DNA from: an uncultured bacterium
GTDB taxonomy: Bacteria; Vulcanimicrobiota; Xenobia; Xenobiales; Xenobiaceae
Reading direction: 5' to 3'
DNA length: 16,833 nucleotides
Assembly: GCA_934621605.1 (NCBI GenBank)
Contig: CAKTUZ010000039.1
Location: 1 to 16,833, forward strand
Shown: piece by piece, positions 1 through 7,171 of the stretch
Position numbering within the stretch: position 1 is the stretch's first letter
Layout: each line of letters opens with the position of its first letter
The notes under the pieces: generated by a model
What the model was told of the DNA's origin: nothing
Database searches by the model: none
The model's input: only the letters and a program-made list of their open reading frames with translations
Program-made: the position numbers and the translations under genes

Positions 1-52
1 TCCCATGATATTTTTAATTTACCACAGAAGGTTTAATAGTTTAGATCTATTT

Positions 53-166
53 TTACAGACTTTTATTCACAGGCTCACTGTCGCCACAACCGCTGACTAA
101 GAAGCCAACTCCCAATCCGAGAGCAGCCACAAAGGTTGCAAAACGAAATGTGTTATTATTGTCCAT
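53..166 (-). CDS. Very small lipoprotein-like peptide (37 aa)
   Basis: A 37-codon frame starts at ATG 166 and stops with TAA at 53-55. It has a polar start (MDNNNTFRF), a hydrophobic alanine/glycine/valine stretch at about residues 10-24, and a lipobox VSGC with the cysteine at position 27. Cleavage and lipidation there would leave a mature tail of only 11 residues (CGDSEPVNKSL). A weak SD (AGGG) lies about 12 bases upstream, no in-frame start lies further upstream, and a TATAAT box sits about 145 bases upstream. The frame and lipobox are seen; membrane anchoring is inferred from lipoprotein rules. No family is recognised. It could be a lipoprotein truncated to its signal peptide, or a chance frame, but lipobox, stop and upstream signals together favour a real small gene. 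Confidence 0.5.
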   Translation of the reverse strand: MDNNNTFRFATFVAALGLGVGFLVSGCGDSEPVNKSL

Positions 167-382
167 TATGTAAAAATTCCCTAATTGCTATATTTACCAC
201 GAATGAACAGCTACTAAGGCTGCACAATCTATGCCGCCACATAACGCAGCACTCGGGAAGTTCATGAATACACGATTCTTTCCTTTGCCTATTTGGCAAA
301 CATTTTTGACATTATACAGATGCCATTCTCTCACACCGTGCCACTACTTTAGTTTTTACTAAGCCAAACATATTTGTGAAAA
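167..382 (-). other. Non-coding leader of the small lipoprotein gene
   Basis: No credible coding frame is seen between the small lipoprotein gene and the terminator of the radical SAM gene. Read on the minus strand, it holds a candidate TATAAT box and a stem-loop at 219-250, whose outer arms GCTGC/GCAGC and inner arms TATG/CATA can pair. This would give the peptide gene an unusually long, partly folded 5' leader. Confidence 0.35.
311..316 (-). promoter_or_regulatory. Candidate -10 box for the small lipoprotein gene
   Basis: The minus strand carries a perfect TATAAT here. No convincing -35 hexamer lies 17 bases upstream (ACGGTG), so the assignment rests on the -10 box and its position between a terminator and the next gene on the same strand. 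Confidence 0.3.
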
Positions 383-407
383 CGCGGCGTAGTTTCTACC
401 CGCCGCG
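376..407 (-). terminator. Intrinsic terminator after the radical SAM gene
   Basis: On the minus strand a GC-rich hairpin with arms CGCGGC plus GTAG and CTAC plus GCCGCG (a GG bulge in one arm, AAA loop) is followed by TTTT. It begins about 33 bases after the stop codon of the radical SAM gene. Confidence 0.7.
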
Positions 408-439
408 CCTTTATTTTGCTGAGCAGTTTTTTTTTCACT

Positions 440-1534
440 TTAAGGGAAAGCGTAACACATAGCGTCCTCTTCGACAGCATGTTCTATTTGTTTAGCATAA
501 ATACCATAAGTACAGCGCGGACATTGCTCAACATTAACGCTGCGCATTAGATCGAGGTGAGCTTCTGAGCCCCAAAAATCAAGAATTTGTTCAGGATTTG
601 GATAATGAGCTCCTAAACAGAAATTGGCATTACCGCGCCAGTCGTTACATAAGTAAACATTACCGTCGGCGCCACATTGAATGCACAATGGAGCAGAAAT
701 ACAGCGAGAGAAACCATGTTCAACATTAAAAGTAGGACTAAATTTATGGCGTACACCAAATACTTTAAAGTTGTCAGTTTGCATAGCTAGACACTCTTCC
801 AGTTGTTCATTTATTGCGTCCATATTAAAGTTGAGCACTTGCGACTGACCTTCAATATTTTCCGATGCCGCCGGACGAGCATGGAAGTGAGCTACACCCA
901 ATTCTTTGGCTATAGCACAAGCTGCTGCAATTTCATGAGTATTTTCCGGATGGATTAAATATTTTACAGCTAATTCGCATTGCAAATTTTGTTCACGTAC
1001 AATATCGGCAATAGAAGCAATATTATCAATCACTATATCAAAAAATTTAGGATCGACACACTTAACGTGACTGAAACATTCAGGAGTAGCTGCATCTAGA
1101 GAGAATCCCACCCAACGACAAGTCTGAGCCGCAATTTCTCGCTTTTGCCTAGTATTCATGGCTATACCGTTGGTAATAATAGCACTCTGACGACCGGCAG
1201 ACTTGATGTTGCGCAAAACATGCCATAAAGCTGGATTGAGCGTAGGTTCTCCTCCGCCGGCGAAACAAAAGCCTTCTACTCCCCACTCAATGAGGAAATT
1301 ACATAAGCGCTCTAAATGCTCTTCAGTCATAAGTTGAGAAGCCAAGTCGGTATGCAAAATACGCCTGGAGTTGCACCAGATGCAATCTACGTTACAAAGG
1401 TAACTCGGATCGATACTAGCCTCAACTGGAGGCGGTAAAATACCTTTTGCTATAGAATCGTAGTGTTTTTTATACATCAATCCTTTCCATGAATTAAAAG
1501 AATTGAAAGGATCTGTCCACTCTGTACGGTTCAT
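440..1534 (-). CDS. Radical SAM protein with SPASM-like C-terminal cysteine cluster
   Basis: A 364-residue protein. The radical SAM [4Fe-4S] motif CxxxCxxC is at C47, C51 and C54 (CNVDCIWC), followed near residue 92 by GGGEP, the glycine-rich SAM-binding segment. The last third is cysteine-rich (RCISAPLC-IQC, NVYLCND, FCLG, QCPRC, MCY), as in SPASM/twitch domains that bind auxiliary iron-sulfur clusters. The family cleaves S-adenosylmethionine reductively to form a 5'-deoxyadenosyl radical and usually modifies a peptide or small molecule in the cytoplasm; the substrate here is unknown. The start is supported by AAGGA six bases before ATG, just after two copies of GGCTGAGTT (about 1546-1564). 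No maturase-type partner is adjacent apart from the very small lipoprotein-like gene downstream. It lies just behind the ileS terminator, so transcription may depend on read-through or an unrecognised promoter. Confidence 0.85.
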   Translation of the reverse strand: MNRTEWTDPFNSFNSWKGLMYKKHYDSIAKGILPPPVEASIDPSYLCNVDCIWCNSRRILHTDLASQLMTEEHLERLCNFLIEWGVEGFCFAGGGEPTLNPALWHVLRNIKSAGRQSAIITNGIAMNTRQKREIAAQTCRWVGFSLDAATPECFSHVKCVDPKFFDIVIDNIASIADIVREQNLQCELAVKYLIHPENTHEIAAACAIAKELGVAHFHARPAASENIEGQSQVLNFNMDAINEQLEECLAMQTDNFKVFGVRHKFSPTFNVEHGFSRCISAPLCIQCGADGNVYLCNDWRGNANFCLGAHYPNPEQILDFWGSEAHLDLMRSVNVEQCPRCTYGIYAKQIEHAVEEDAMCYAFP

Positions 1535-1572
1535 GTTTTTTCCTTAACTCAGCCAAACTCAGCCTAAAAATA

Positions 1573-1620
1573 TAAAAAAGCCTCAAAAGCCCGCTTTTTG
1601 CGGCTGGGGCTTTCAAGGCT
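1573..1620 (-). terminator. Intrinsic terminator after ileS
   Basis: On the minus strand, arms AGCCTTGAAAGCCC and GGGCTTTTGAGGCT pair with a small mismatch around an inner loop that itself contains CCGC/GCGG. TTTTTT follows directly. It starts 23 bases after the ileS stop codon. Confidence 0.85.
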
Positions 1621-1642
1621 TCTGACGTCCTAACCTACCTAA

Positions 1643-4600
1643 TTACTGGTGACGACGCACGAAAATACGGACTTTCGGGCCTTTCTTCACAAATTCAGTC
1701 TCTACAGAGTTGGCATCAGCGGGAGCAGCTCCGTCAGTCGTTAAACTTAAGCTCAAGGTATCGCTCATGATAGTCTGACGATGAGCCTCAACAGCTTTAA
1801 GTAGATCGTCCCAAGCGCCTTCGAGCCAAATGTCGATACGATCGTTGATCTTAAAGTCGGAGCTCTTGCGCAATTCCTGAATATTGCGCACCAGATCGCG
1901 GGCCAAGCCTTCTAAGCGCAATTCTTCAGTAATAACCGTAGAAACTGCAGCAATGAAAGAGCCTTCCACAGAAGCAGCGTAACCTTCAGGAGATTTTACT
2001 TCCACTAACAAATCGGCAGGGGCCAAAACAACTTCGGTACCGTTAATATCAAGCTTGACTTCTTTACCATCCAAAGATTGTAAAGCAATTTCTTTAGCCT
2101 TTTCGCCAGAAAGTTCTTTGCGAATAGCGCCTAAAAGTTTGCCATAACGGGAACCGACGGTGGGCAAATTGGGCTTGACGATATAGTCTAAGAAGTTTTG
2201 CTCAGCGCTGATAAACTTAATAGCCTTAACATTAAGCTCATCAAGTACATAATCACGGAAACGCTCTACACTGCGGCGGTCAGCTTCCGTAGTAACACCA
2301 ATAAGCACTTCAGACAAAGGCTGGCGCACTTTTTGCTTGGAGGCTACACGAGCAGAACGGCCGATAGAGATAATTTGCATAGCGGTGTTGCCGTCTTGCA
2401 ACAGCTGAGCATCAAATTTGCTTTCGTCAAACTTGGGCCAAGAAGCTAAGTGAACACTCTTGGGAGCTTTAGGATCCACACTGGGAACCAAGTTGCGCCA
2501 CACTTCTTCAGCTAAGAAAGGCGTGAAAGGAGCTTGCAACTTAGCCAAAGTGACTAAGCACTCATAAAGCGTATGATAAGCAGCCGAATCGTTCTCCCAG
2601 AAGCGGCGACGGTTTAAACGTACATACCAATTGGAAAGTACATCAACAAAGTTTTCCAAATTTTTGGCAGCTTTAGTTAAATCGTAAACGTCCAAATAAT
2701 CGCTGACAGCTTTAATAGTTTGCTGCAAACGAGCCAAGATCCACTTGTCCAAATCGGTATAGCTCTCGGGAGCGGCAGGCACACTTAAATCGACTTCAGC
2801 CACGTTGGCATTTAAGAGGAAGAATTGCCAAGTATTCCACCAAGTGCTCAAATGTTTAGAAGCTTCGGCCACTAACTCAGCAGAGAAACGGCGGCTCAAT
2901 TCGGGCGGCGCGGAAGTGTAAAGGTACCAACGGATAGCGTCAGCGCCCTGAGATTGCAAAACGTCCCAAGGATTGACAACATTGCCGCGGCTCTTAGACA
3001 TCTTCTCGCCTTGGCCATCTAAAACTAAGCCGTGACAAATTACGCTCTTATAAGCAATTTTGTCAAAGAGCATAACGCCCAACTGGTGCAAAGAATTGAA
3101 CCAACCGCGAGTCTGGTCTAAGCCTTCACAGATAAGATCGGCAGGATAAGACTTTTCAAAAAGCTCTTTGTTTTCGAAGGGATAGTGCAACTGAGCAAAA
3201 GGCATAGAGCCAGAATCATACCAGCAATCGATTACATCAGGTACACGACGCATAGTATGGCCGCACTTTTGGCACTTAAAGGTAATTCTGTCAACGTAAG
3301 GACGGTGAGGATCGAAATCGGCAGCATGAATATCGATATCTTGCTCGGCACGCTCAGCCAATTCGGCGTAAGATCCAATAGTCTCACGCTCGCCACATTC
3401 TTCGCAAGTCCAAATAGGCAAAGGAGTGCCCCAATATCTGGTACGAGAAATAGCCCAGTCTACCAAATTGTTGAGCCAATCGCCGTAGCGACCATTCTTA
3501 ATATGGGCAGGATGCCAGTCGATCTCTTGGTTTTTCTCAATTAAGCGCTTTTGTAAGCTGGTATTGTTGATATACCAAGAATCTGTAGCGTAATAAAGCA
3601 AAGGAGTACCGCAACGCCAACAATGAGGATAAGAGTGGGCATACTTCTTGATGCGGAAGAGCAATTTACGCTCTTTCAGATCTTCTACAATCTTAGGATC
3701 GGCTTCTTTGAACCACAAACCGGCCACAAAATGAGCATCATCGCGGAAATGACCGTCAGTCTTAACGGGATGGACGATAGGCAAATCATTCTTGCGACCC
3801 ACATCTAAGTCGTCGGCGCCGAAAGCCGGAGCGATATGGACAATGCCGGAGCCGTCTTCGGAAGTAACGAAAGATCCGCTAACTACGCGATGGCCGACTT
3901 TTTCGCCAAAATCGTACCATTTGTAAGGAGCGTTGTATTTAGTGCCAACTAAGTCGGAGCCTTTAAAAGAAGCTAAAATTTCGGGCTCGGGAGCTTCAGC
4001 ATCTAAATTTAAAGCCTGGCGCAACAAAGTGCGAGCCAAAATAAGCACGCGACCATCTTCAAGCTTAGCAGCAACATATTCTAAATCGGGATGAACGCAA
4101 GCAGCTACGTTGCCTGGCAAAGTCCAAGGAGTAGTTGTCCAAACTAAAAGGGCACTTTCGGCAGGCAAGCCGAGCTTTTCCGGCTCACTTAAGGGGAAAC
4201 GCACGTAAAGGGAAGGATCCTCTACATCTTTATAAGCGGAACCGGCTTCAGCACTGGAAAGAGGCGTACCACAGCGAGCGCAGTAAGGCACTACCTTATA
4301 GCCTAAATAGAGCAGGCCTTTTTTCCACAGCTCTTTTAATGACCACCATACGCTTTCGACGTAGTTGTTGCTCATGGTCATATAGCAATTATCTAAGTCT
4401 GTCCAATAAGCGATGCGCTCGGTTAATTTACGCCAAGCACCTTCGTAAGTCATTACGGAGCTGCGGCATTCTTTACAAAAAGGCTCAATGCCGTATTTTT
4501 CAATAGCTGGCTTGCCGGAAAAGCCTAAGCGTTTTTCGACTTCAATTTCTACAGGCAAACCGTGGCAGTCCCAGCCGGCTTTACGGCGTACTTTGAAACC

Positions 4601-4834
4601 GCGCATAGTTTTATAGCGAGGGAATAAATCTTTATAGGCACGAGCTTGAACGTGATGAACGCCAGGATTACCATTAGCGGTAGGCGGGCCGTCATAGACG
4701 ACAAATTCGGGGGCGCCTTCGCGTATCTCTAAAGACTGGGCAAATATATTTTCTTCTTTCCAAAACTTGAGAGTCTCTTCTTCTAAAGATGGCAAAGAGG
4801 CGCGAGGATCCACATTGGGAAATCTGGTGTTCAT
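1643..4834 (-). CDS. ileS: Isoleucyl-tRNA synthetase, type 2, with altered HIGH motif (GVHH)
   Basis: A 1063-residue class I aminoacyl-tRNA synthetase that charges tRNA-Ile, using ATP, in the cytoplasm. The N-terminal catalytic half has GPPTANGNPGVHH, the RKAGWDCHGLPVE segment typical of IleRS, an inserted editing domain with VWTTTPWTLPGN and HIAPAFGADD, paired cysteine knuckles (CARCGTP, CWRCGTP, CEECGE, CQKCG), and an intact KMSKS loop at residues 611-615. The C-terminal half is the anticodon-binding helical domain plus the long extension of the type 2 (IleRS2, eukaryotic-like) form. Where related enzymes have HVGH, this protein has G58-V59-H60-H61, so the first and third motif positions are swapped. 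A swap of this kind is reported in IleRS2 enzymes that are hyper-resistant to mupirocin. The start has SD AGAGG five bases upstream. It is a single gene with its own promoter, structured leader and terminator. Confidence 0.97.
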   Translation of the reverse strand: MNTRFPNVDPRASLPSLEEETLKFWKEENIFAQSLEIREGAPEFVVYDGPPTANGNPGVHHVQARAYKDLFPRYKTMRGFKVRRKAGWDCHGLPVEIEVEKRLGFSGKPAIEKYGIEPFCKECRSSVMTYEGAWRKLTERIAYWTDLDNCYMTMSNNYVESVWWSLKELWKKGLLYLGYKVVPYCARCGTPLSSAEAGSAYKDVEDPSLYVRFPLSEPEKLGLPAESALLVWTTTPWTLPGNVAACVHPDLEYVAAKLEDGRVLILARTLLRQALNLDAEAPEPEILASFKGSDLVGTKYNAPYKWYDFGEKVGHRVVSGSFVTSEDGSGIVHIAPAFGADDLDVGRKNDLPIVHPVKTDGHFRDDAHFVAGLWFKEADPKIVEDLKERKLLFRIKKYAHSYPHCWRCGTPLLYYATDSWYINNTSLQKRLIEKNQEIDWHPAHIKNGRYGDWLNNLVDWAISRTRYWGTPLPIWTCEECGERETIGSYAELAERAEQDIDIHAADFDPHRPYVDRITFKCQKCGHTMRRVPDVIDCWYDSGSMPFAQLHYPFENKELFEKSYPADLICEGLDQTRGWFNSLHQLGVMLFDKIAYKSVICHGLVLDGQGEKMSKSRGNVVNPWDVLQSQGADAIRWYLYTSAPPELSRRFSAELVAEASKHLSTWWNTWQFFLLNANVAEVDLSVPAAPESYTDLDKWILARLQQTIKAVSDYLDVYDLTKAAKNLENFVDVLSNWYVRLNRRRFWENDSAAYHTLYECLVTLAKLQAPFTPFLAEEVWRNLVPSVDPKAPKSVHLASWPKFDESKFDAQLLQDGNTAMQIISIGRSARVASKQKVRQPLSEVLIGVTTEADRRSVERFRDYVLDELNVKAIKFISAEQNFLDYIVKPNLPTVGSRYGKLLGAIRKELSGEKAKEIALQSLDGKEVKLDINGTEVVLAPADLLVEVKSPEGYAASVEGSFIAAVSTVITEELRLEGLARDLVRNIQELRKSSDFKINDRIDIWLEGAWDDLLKAVEAHRQTIMSDTLSLSLTTDGAAPADANSVETEFVKKGPKVRIFVRRHQ

Positions 4835-5021
4835 ATTTTAACCTCTGGTCTTATATTTAATCTAAAAAAAACAGCCCACCCGAATTTGGGTACTCCTTTT
4901 AGCTAAAAGGGCCACTCTCCGAGCGAACGATCGAAAAAGCCGCTCCCGACCGCTATCAAAAACGGAGCAAGAGCTTAACTTAATACCTCCCCTATTTTGA
5001 GCAAGAAGCTGCAAAACCTTG
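4835..5021 (-). promoter_or_regulatory. Structured, attenuator-like 5' leader of ileS
   Basis: About 187 transcribed but probably untranslated bases precede ileS. The minus strand shows overlapping stems with arms GCTCC/GGAGC and GAGCG/CGCTC, a perfect palindrome CCTTTTAGCTAAAAGG at 4895-4910, a short ACCC/GGGT hairpin at 4878-4891 and a run of eight T at 4864-4871, just before the SD. The T-run after hairpins suggests transcription attenuation, which is common for aminoacyl-tRNA synthetase genes. The canonical T-box consensus AGGGTGGNACCGCG is absent, so I do not call a T-box. Confidence 0.45.
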
Positions 5022-5027
5022 CCAAAC

Positions 5028-5056
5028 ATAGTAGCAATTTTAGGCTTGCGGTGCAA
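5028..5056 (-). promoter_or_regulatory. Sigma-70-type promoter of ileS
   Basis: The minus strand has TTGCAC (5051-5056), a 17-base spacer and TACTAT (5028-5033). Start of transcription is predicted near 5021, downstream of the terminator of the preceding gene. Confidence 0.65.
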
Positions 5057-5076
5057 GCAAGCTACAATCGAGAGAC

Positions 5077-5122
5077 AAAAAAAAGCGCCGCACTCCGAGC
5101 TTAGGCCCAGCGAGTGCGACGC
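5077..5122 (-). terminator. Intrinsic terminator after the alcohol dehydrogenase gene
   Basis: On the minus strand, arms GCGTCGCACTC and GAGTGCGGCGC (one mismatch) enclose a 16-base loop and are followed by eight T. It begins 43 bases after the stop codon. Confidence 0.9.
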
Positions 5123-5165
5123 CTTCTAGGAAGCTAAAGCAGCTTCACAGTTTTTTTCTTACAGC

Positions 5166-6380
5166 TTACAGAGGCTGAAGAGAAGTTCTGTAGATAGTCT
5201 CTACAATCTCACGACCGTTGCCCGAAGGAGCGATATCTAAAAGTCCACTCAAAGAAGGAGTGTTATAGACCAAATCGGTGAGCTCATCTACATCAGCTTC
5301 GGTGAAACCTTCGTCAGTAAGTTTCTGAGGCACGCCCACGGAAACTAACCAACCCTGCACGGACTTAGCAGCCACGTAAGCTTCAAAATCAGAAGCTTCG
5401 CCAGCTAAACCGGGGTTGATAGGAGCCAAAATATCGGCCAAGATGTGAGCTCTATCTTTGTAAATCACGTTAATAACGGAAGGCAAGAGCATGGAAAGAC
5501 CGAGACCGTGAGCCAGCTCAGGCTTTACGCCGCTAAGCGGATGCTCTAAGGCGTGAGTATAGTGGAGCATACCATTATCGAAACATACGCCGGCAATCAT
5601 AGCGGCATAGGCTAAGTAGTAGCGGGCTTCCAAATCTTCGGGATTTTGCAAAGCCATGGGCAAGTACTTATGTACTAAGCGGATGACATCACGAGCCAAA
5701 GTAATAGTATAAGGGGAAAGTACCTTGGAAGTGGCAGCTTCAATTACGTGGTTGACAGCGTCGATAGAGACGTATCTGGTCTGGTTGGGAGACAACCTAA
5801 CCATAAGCTGCGGATCGTCGATAGCAAACATAGGATAGATGCAATCGTAAGCGATAGCTGGCTTAAAGTTCTTCTCGGGAACACTAACTACGGCGAAACG
5901 GTTAGTTTCAGTACCAGTACCGTGAGTTAAGTTGATAGAAACAATAGGAGCAGCCTTCTCGGGTGTGAAGGTGAACTCGTAAATGTCATTGGCGGTCTTG
6001 TCGGGATACTCTAAAAGAATAGCTACAGACTTGCCAGCATCGGTGGGAGAACCGCCACCAATAGCGATAACTGCCTTAGCACCGAACTCACGAGCCATCT
6101 GAGCAGCTTCATTTACATGGTGAGTAGTGGGGTTAGGCGTTACTTTATCGTAGTTGATATAGCCAATGCCCGCATCTTTTAAGGCTTTTTCTACATGATC
6201 CCAAGCGCCGGTAAGCTTATAAGCACGGCGACCGGACATAACGATCACTTTGTCTACGCCTTTGGACTTCAAAACTTTAGCAATGTCGACCATCTTGTCA
6301 ATGGCGCCTACACCGAAGTAAACGGTAGTCCTAGTTCTAATCTCTTTAACGTCGTAAATATTAACGTTTTTCTCGAACAT
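5166..6380 (-). CDS. Iron-containing alcohol dehydrogenase family protein
   Basis: A 404-residue group III (iron-type) alcohol dehydrogenase; these cytoplasmic enzymes interconvert alcohols and aldehydes or ketones with NAD(P). The N-terminal half is the nucleotide-binding domain, with GGGSPTDAGK at residues 108-117. The helical C-terminal half carries the metal ligands expected by alignment with the family: D207 and H211 (SIDAVNH), H276 (in HALEHPL) and H291 (ELAHGLGL). Length is normal for the family. The start is fixed by AGGAGAG seven bases before ATG. It forms a single-gene unit with its own terminator and a promoter covered by an inverted repeat. Substrate cannot be told; fermentative redox balance (butanol, propanediol or ethanol type enzymes) is the likely area. 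Confidence 0.93.
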   Translation of the reverse strand: MFEKNVNIYDVKEIRTRTTVYFGVGAIDKMVDIAKVLKSKGVDKVIVMSGRRAYKLTGAWDHVEKALKDAGIGYINYDKVTPNPTTHHVNEAAQMAREFGAKAVIAIGGGSPTDAGKSVAILLEYPDKTANDIYEFTFTPEKAAPIVSINLTHGTGTETNRFAVVSVPEKNFKPAIAYDCIYPMFAIDDPQLMVRLSPNQTRYVSIDAVNHVIEAATSKVLSPYTITLARDVIRLVHKYLPMALQNPEDLEARYYLAYAAMIAGVCFDNGMLHYTHALEHPLSGVKPELAHGLGLSMLLPSVINVIYKDRAHILADILAPINPGLAGEASDFEAYVAAKSVQGWLVSVGVPQKLTDEGFTEADVDELTDLVYNTPSLSGLLDIAPSGNGREIVETIYRTSLQPL

Positions 6381-6456
6381 TTAAGCACTCTCCTACGTTG
6401 ATTTATAATCCGTCCCCCGACCTAAAGTTTTGCTTTAAGTATTTTTTACCTCCCGC

Positions 6457-6462
6457 ATTATA
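6457..6462 (-). promoter_or_regulatory. -10 box of the alcohol dehydrogenase gene
   Basis: Perfect TATAAT on the minus strand about 77 bases before the ATG. The -35 position (6480-6485) is a poor match and lies inside the inverted repeat at 6478-6506, suggesting regulated initiation. Confidence 0.55.
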
Positions 6463-6477
6463 TAAAGCAAATTGTTA

Positions 6478-6506
6478 GAAAAATATATGCAAAAGATATA
6501 TTTTTC
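6478..6506. promoter_or_regulatory. Perfect inverted repeat, candidate operator for the alcohol dehydrogenase gene
   Basis: Two 11-base arms, GAAAAATATAT and ATATATTTTTC, are exact reverse complements separated by seven bases. The repeat covers the expected -35 region of the downstream promoter, so a dimeric regulator bound here would affect transcription. It does not match the Rex consensus TTGTGAAnnnnTTCACAA. AT-rich palindromes can occur by chance, so function is inferred. Confidence 0.4.
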
Positions 6507-6532
6507 GCTTATTTTTCTCTGATAGCATCAAC

Positions 6533-6563
6533 AAAAAAAGTAGACAGCATATGTCAATGTCTA
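6533..6563 (-). terminator. Intrinsic terminator after the phosphatase gene
   Basis: On the minus strand TAGACA and TGTCTA pair across an 11-base loop and are followed by C and seven T. The first arm includes the TAG stop codon of the phosphatase gene. Confidence 0.65.
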
Positions 6564-7010
6564 TATAAGCTGTTCCAGCAAGGCTTGGCAACCTTCATTA
6601 ACATCTTGCCAAGTGGCTTCAAAATTTCGTGTATACCAAGGATCGGCCACATCGCCGGAACGCTTGGTATAGTCCATTAGCAAACTAAGTTTGCCTTCTG
6701 GATCGCCGCCGCAAATTTGACGCATATAGCGCATATTGGAGCGATCCATACCGACAATATAATCAAATTTGGCATAGTCTTCACTATTCATAGTGCGAGC
6801 TCGTTTTCCAGTACAACTTATGCCTTTAGCAGCCAACAACTTGCGCACCGGCGGATAGACAGGATTATTATATTCTTCATCGCTTACGGCTGCCGATTCA
6901 ATGTGAAAAACGCCATCCAAATTGCGTTGGGAGACTAAATCTTTCATAACAAATTCAGCCATAGGCGAACGACAGATATTACCGTGGCAAACGAATAAGA
7001 TTTTTGTCAT
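6561..7010 (-). CDS. Low-molecular-weight protein tyrosine phosphatase
   Basis: A 149-residue LMW-PTP of normal size. The P-loop at the N-terminus is CHGNICRS with nucleophile C8 and R14 (C-x5-R), and the general-acid loop is D123-P124-W125. These enzymes remove phosphate from phosphotyrosine (or phosphoarginine in some Bacillota) through a phosphocysteine intermediate. The gene stands alone; no tyrosine kinase or capsule genes are near. Its upstream side is the edge of the mobile-element remnant, only about 100-160 bases from the integrase fragment, so its original promoter may have been displaced. The likely SD is AAGGGA about 11 bases before ATG, which is rather distant. Confidence 0.93.
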   Translation of the reverse strand: MTKILFVCHGNICRSPMAEFVMKDLVSQRNLDGVFHIESAAVSDEEYNNPVYPPVRKLLAAKGISCTGKRARTMNSEDYAKFDYIVGMDRSNMRYMRQICGGDPEGKLSLLMDYTKRSGDVADPWYTRNFEATWQDVNEGCQALLEQLI

Positions 7011-7041
7011 TGCTTTTATATCCCTTCAAAAGCCTCCAAAC

Positions 7042-7055
7042 CCTGATATTTCAGG
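7042..7055. repeat. Small hairpin at the end of the mobile-element remnant
   Basis: CCTGA and TCAGG pair across four bases. On the plus strand TTTTTT follows, so it could act as a weak terminator pointing into the element. Confidence 0.4.
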
Positions 7056-7096
7056 TTTTTTGGCGCTTCTCTCATTTTTGCTGTTGTGCCGGAAAC

Positions 7097-7158
7097 CTAC
7101 GCATATTTCCGTAACTCTACGCAGATTTTCGGGCAAAAGGTGTAGTAGTTGGTGTAGT
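7097..7158. repeat. Two pairs of short direct repeats, possible integrase arm sites
   Basis: CTACGCA occurs at 7097-7103 and 7117-7123, exactly 20 bases apart. GGTGTAGT occurs at 7139-7146 and 7151-7158, 12 bases apart. Both pairs lie just outside the integrase stop codon, where Tn916-type elements carry arm-type sites for the integrase N-terminal domain. The role is inferred from position only. Confidence 0.3.
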
Positions 7159-7171
7159 GGCTGTGGCTTCT

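Noticed and set aside
53..166. The small peptide as a RiPP precursor for the radical SAM enzyme
   Set aside because: It has a clear lipoprotein signal and lipobox, no leader/core layout, and is separated from the enzyme gene by a terminator and a candidate promoter.
2198..4506. Several plus-strand frames of 60-123 codons opposite ileS
   Set aside because: They are antisense shadows of a highly conserved gene, without SD sites or recognisable domains.
4835..5021. Canonical T-box riboswitch
   Set aside because: The 14-base T-box core and a plausible stem I with specifier loop are absent; only attenuator-like features remain.
4862..5056. A 64-codon minus-strand frame in the ileS leader, possibly a leader peptide
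   Set aside because: Its first ATG codons lie within or upstream of the promoter -10 box, there is no SD, no run of isoleucine codons, and it ends in the T8 run; it overlaps RNA stems and is better explained as untranslated leader.
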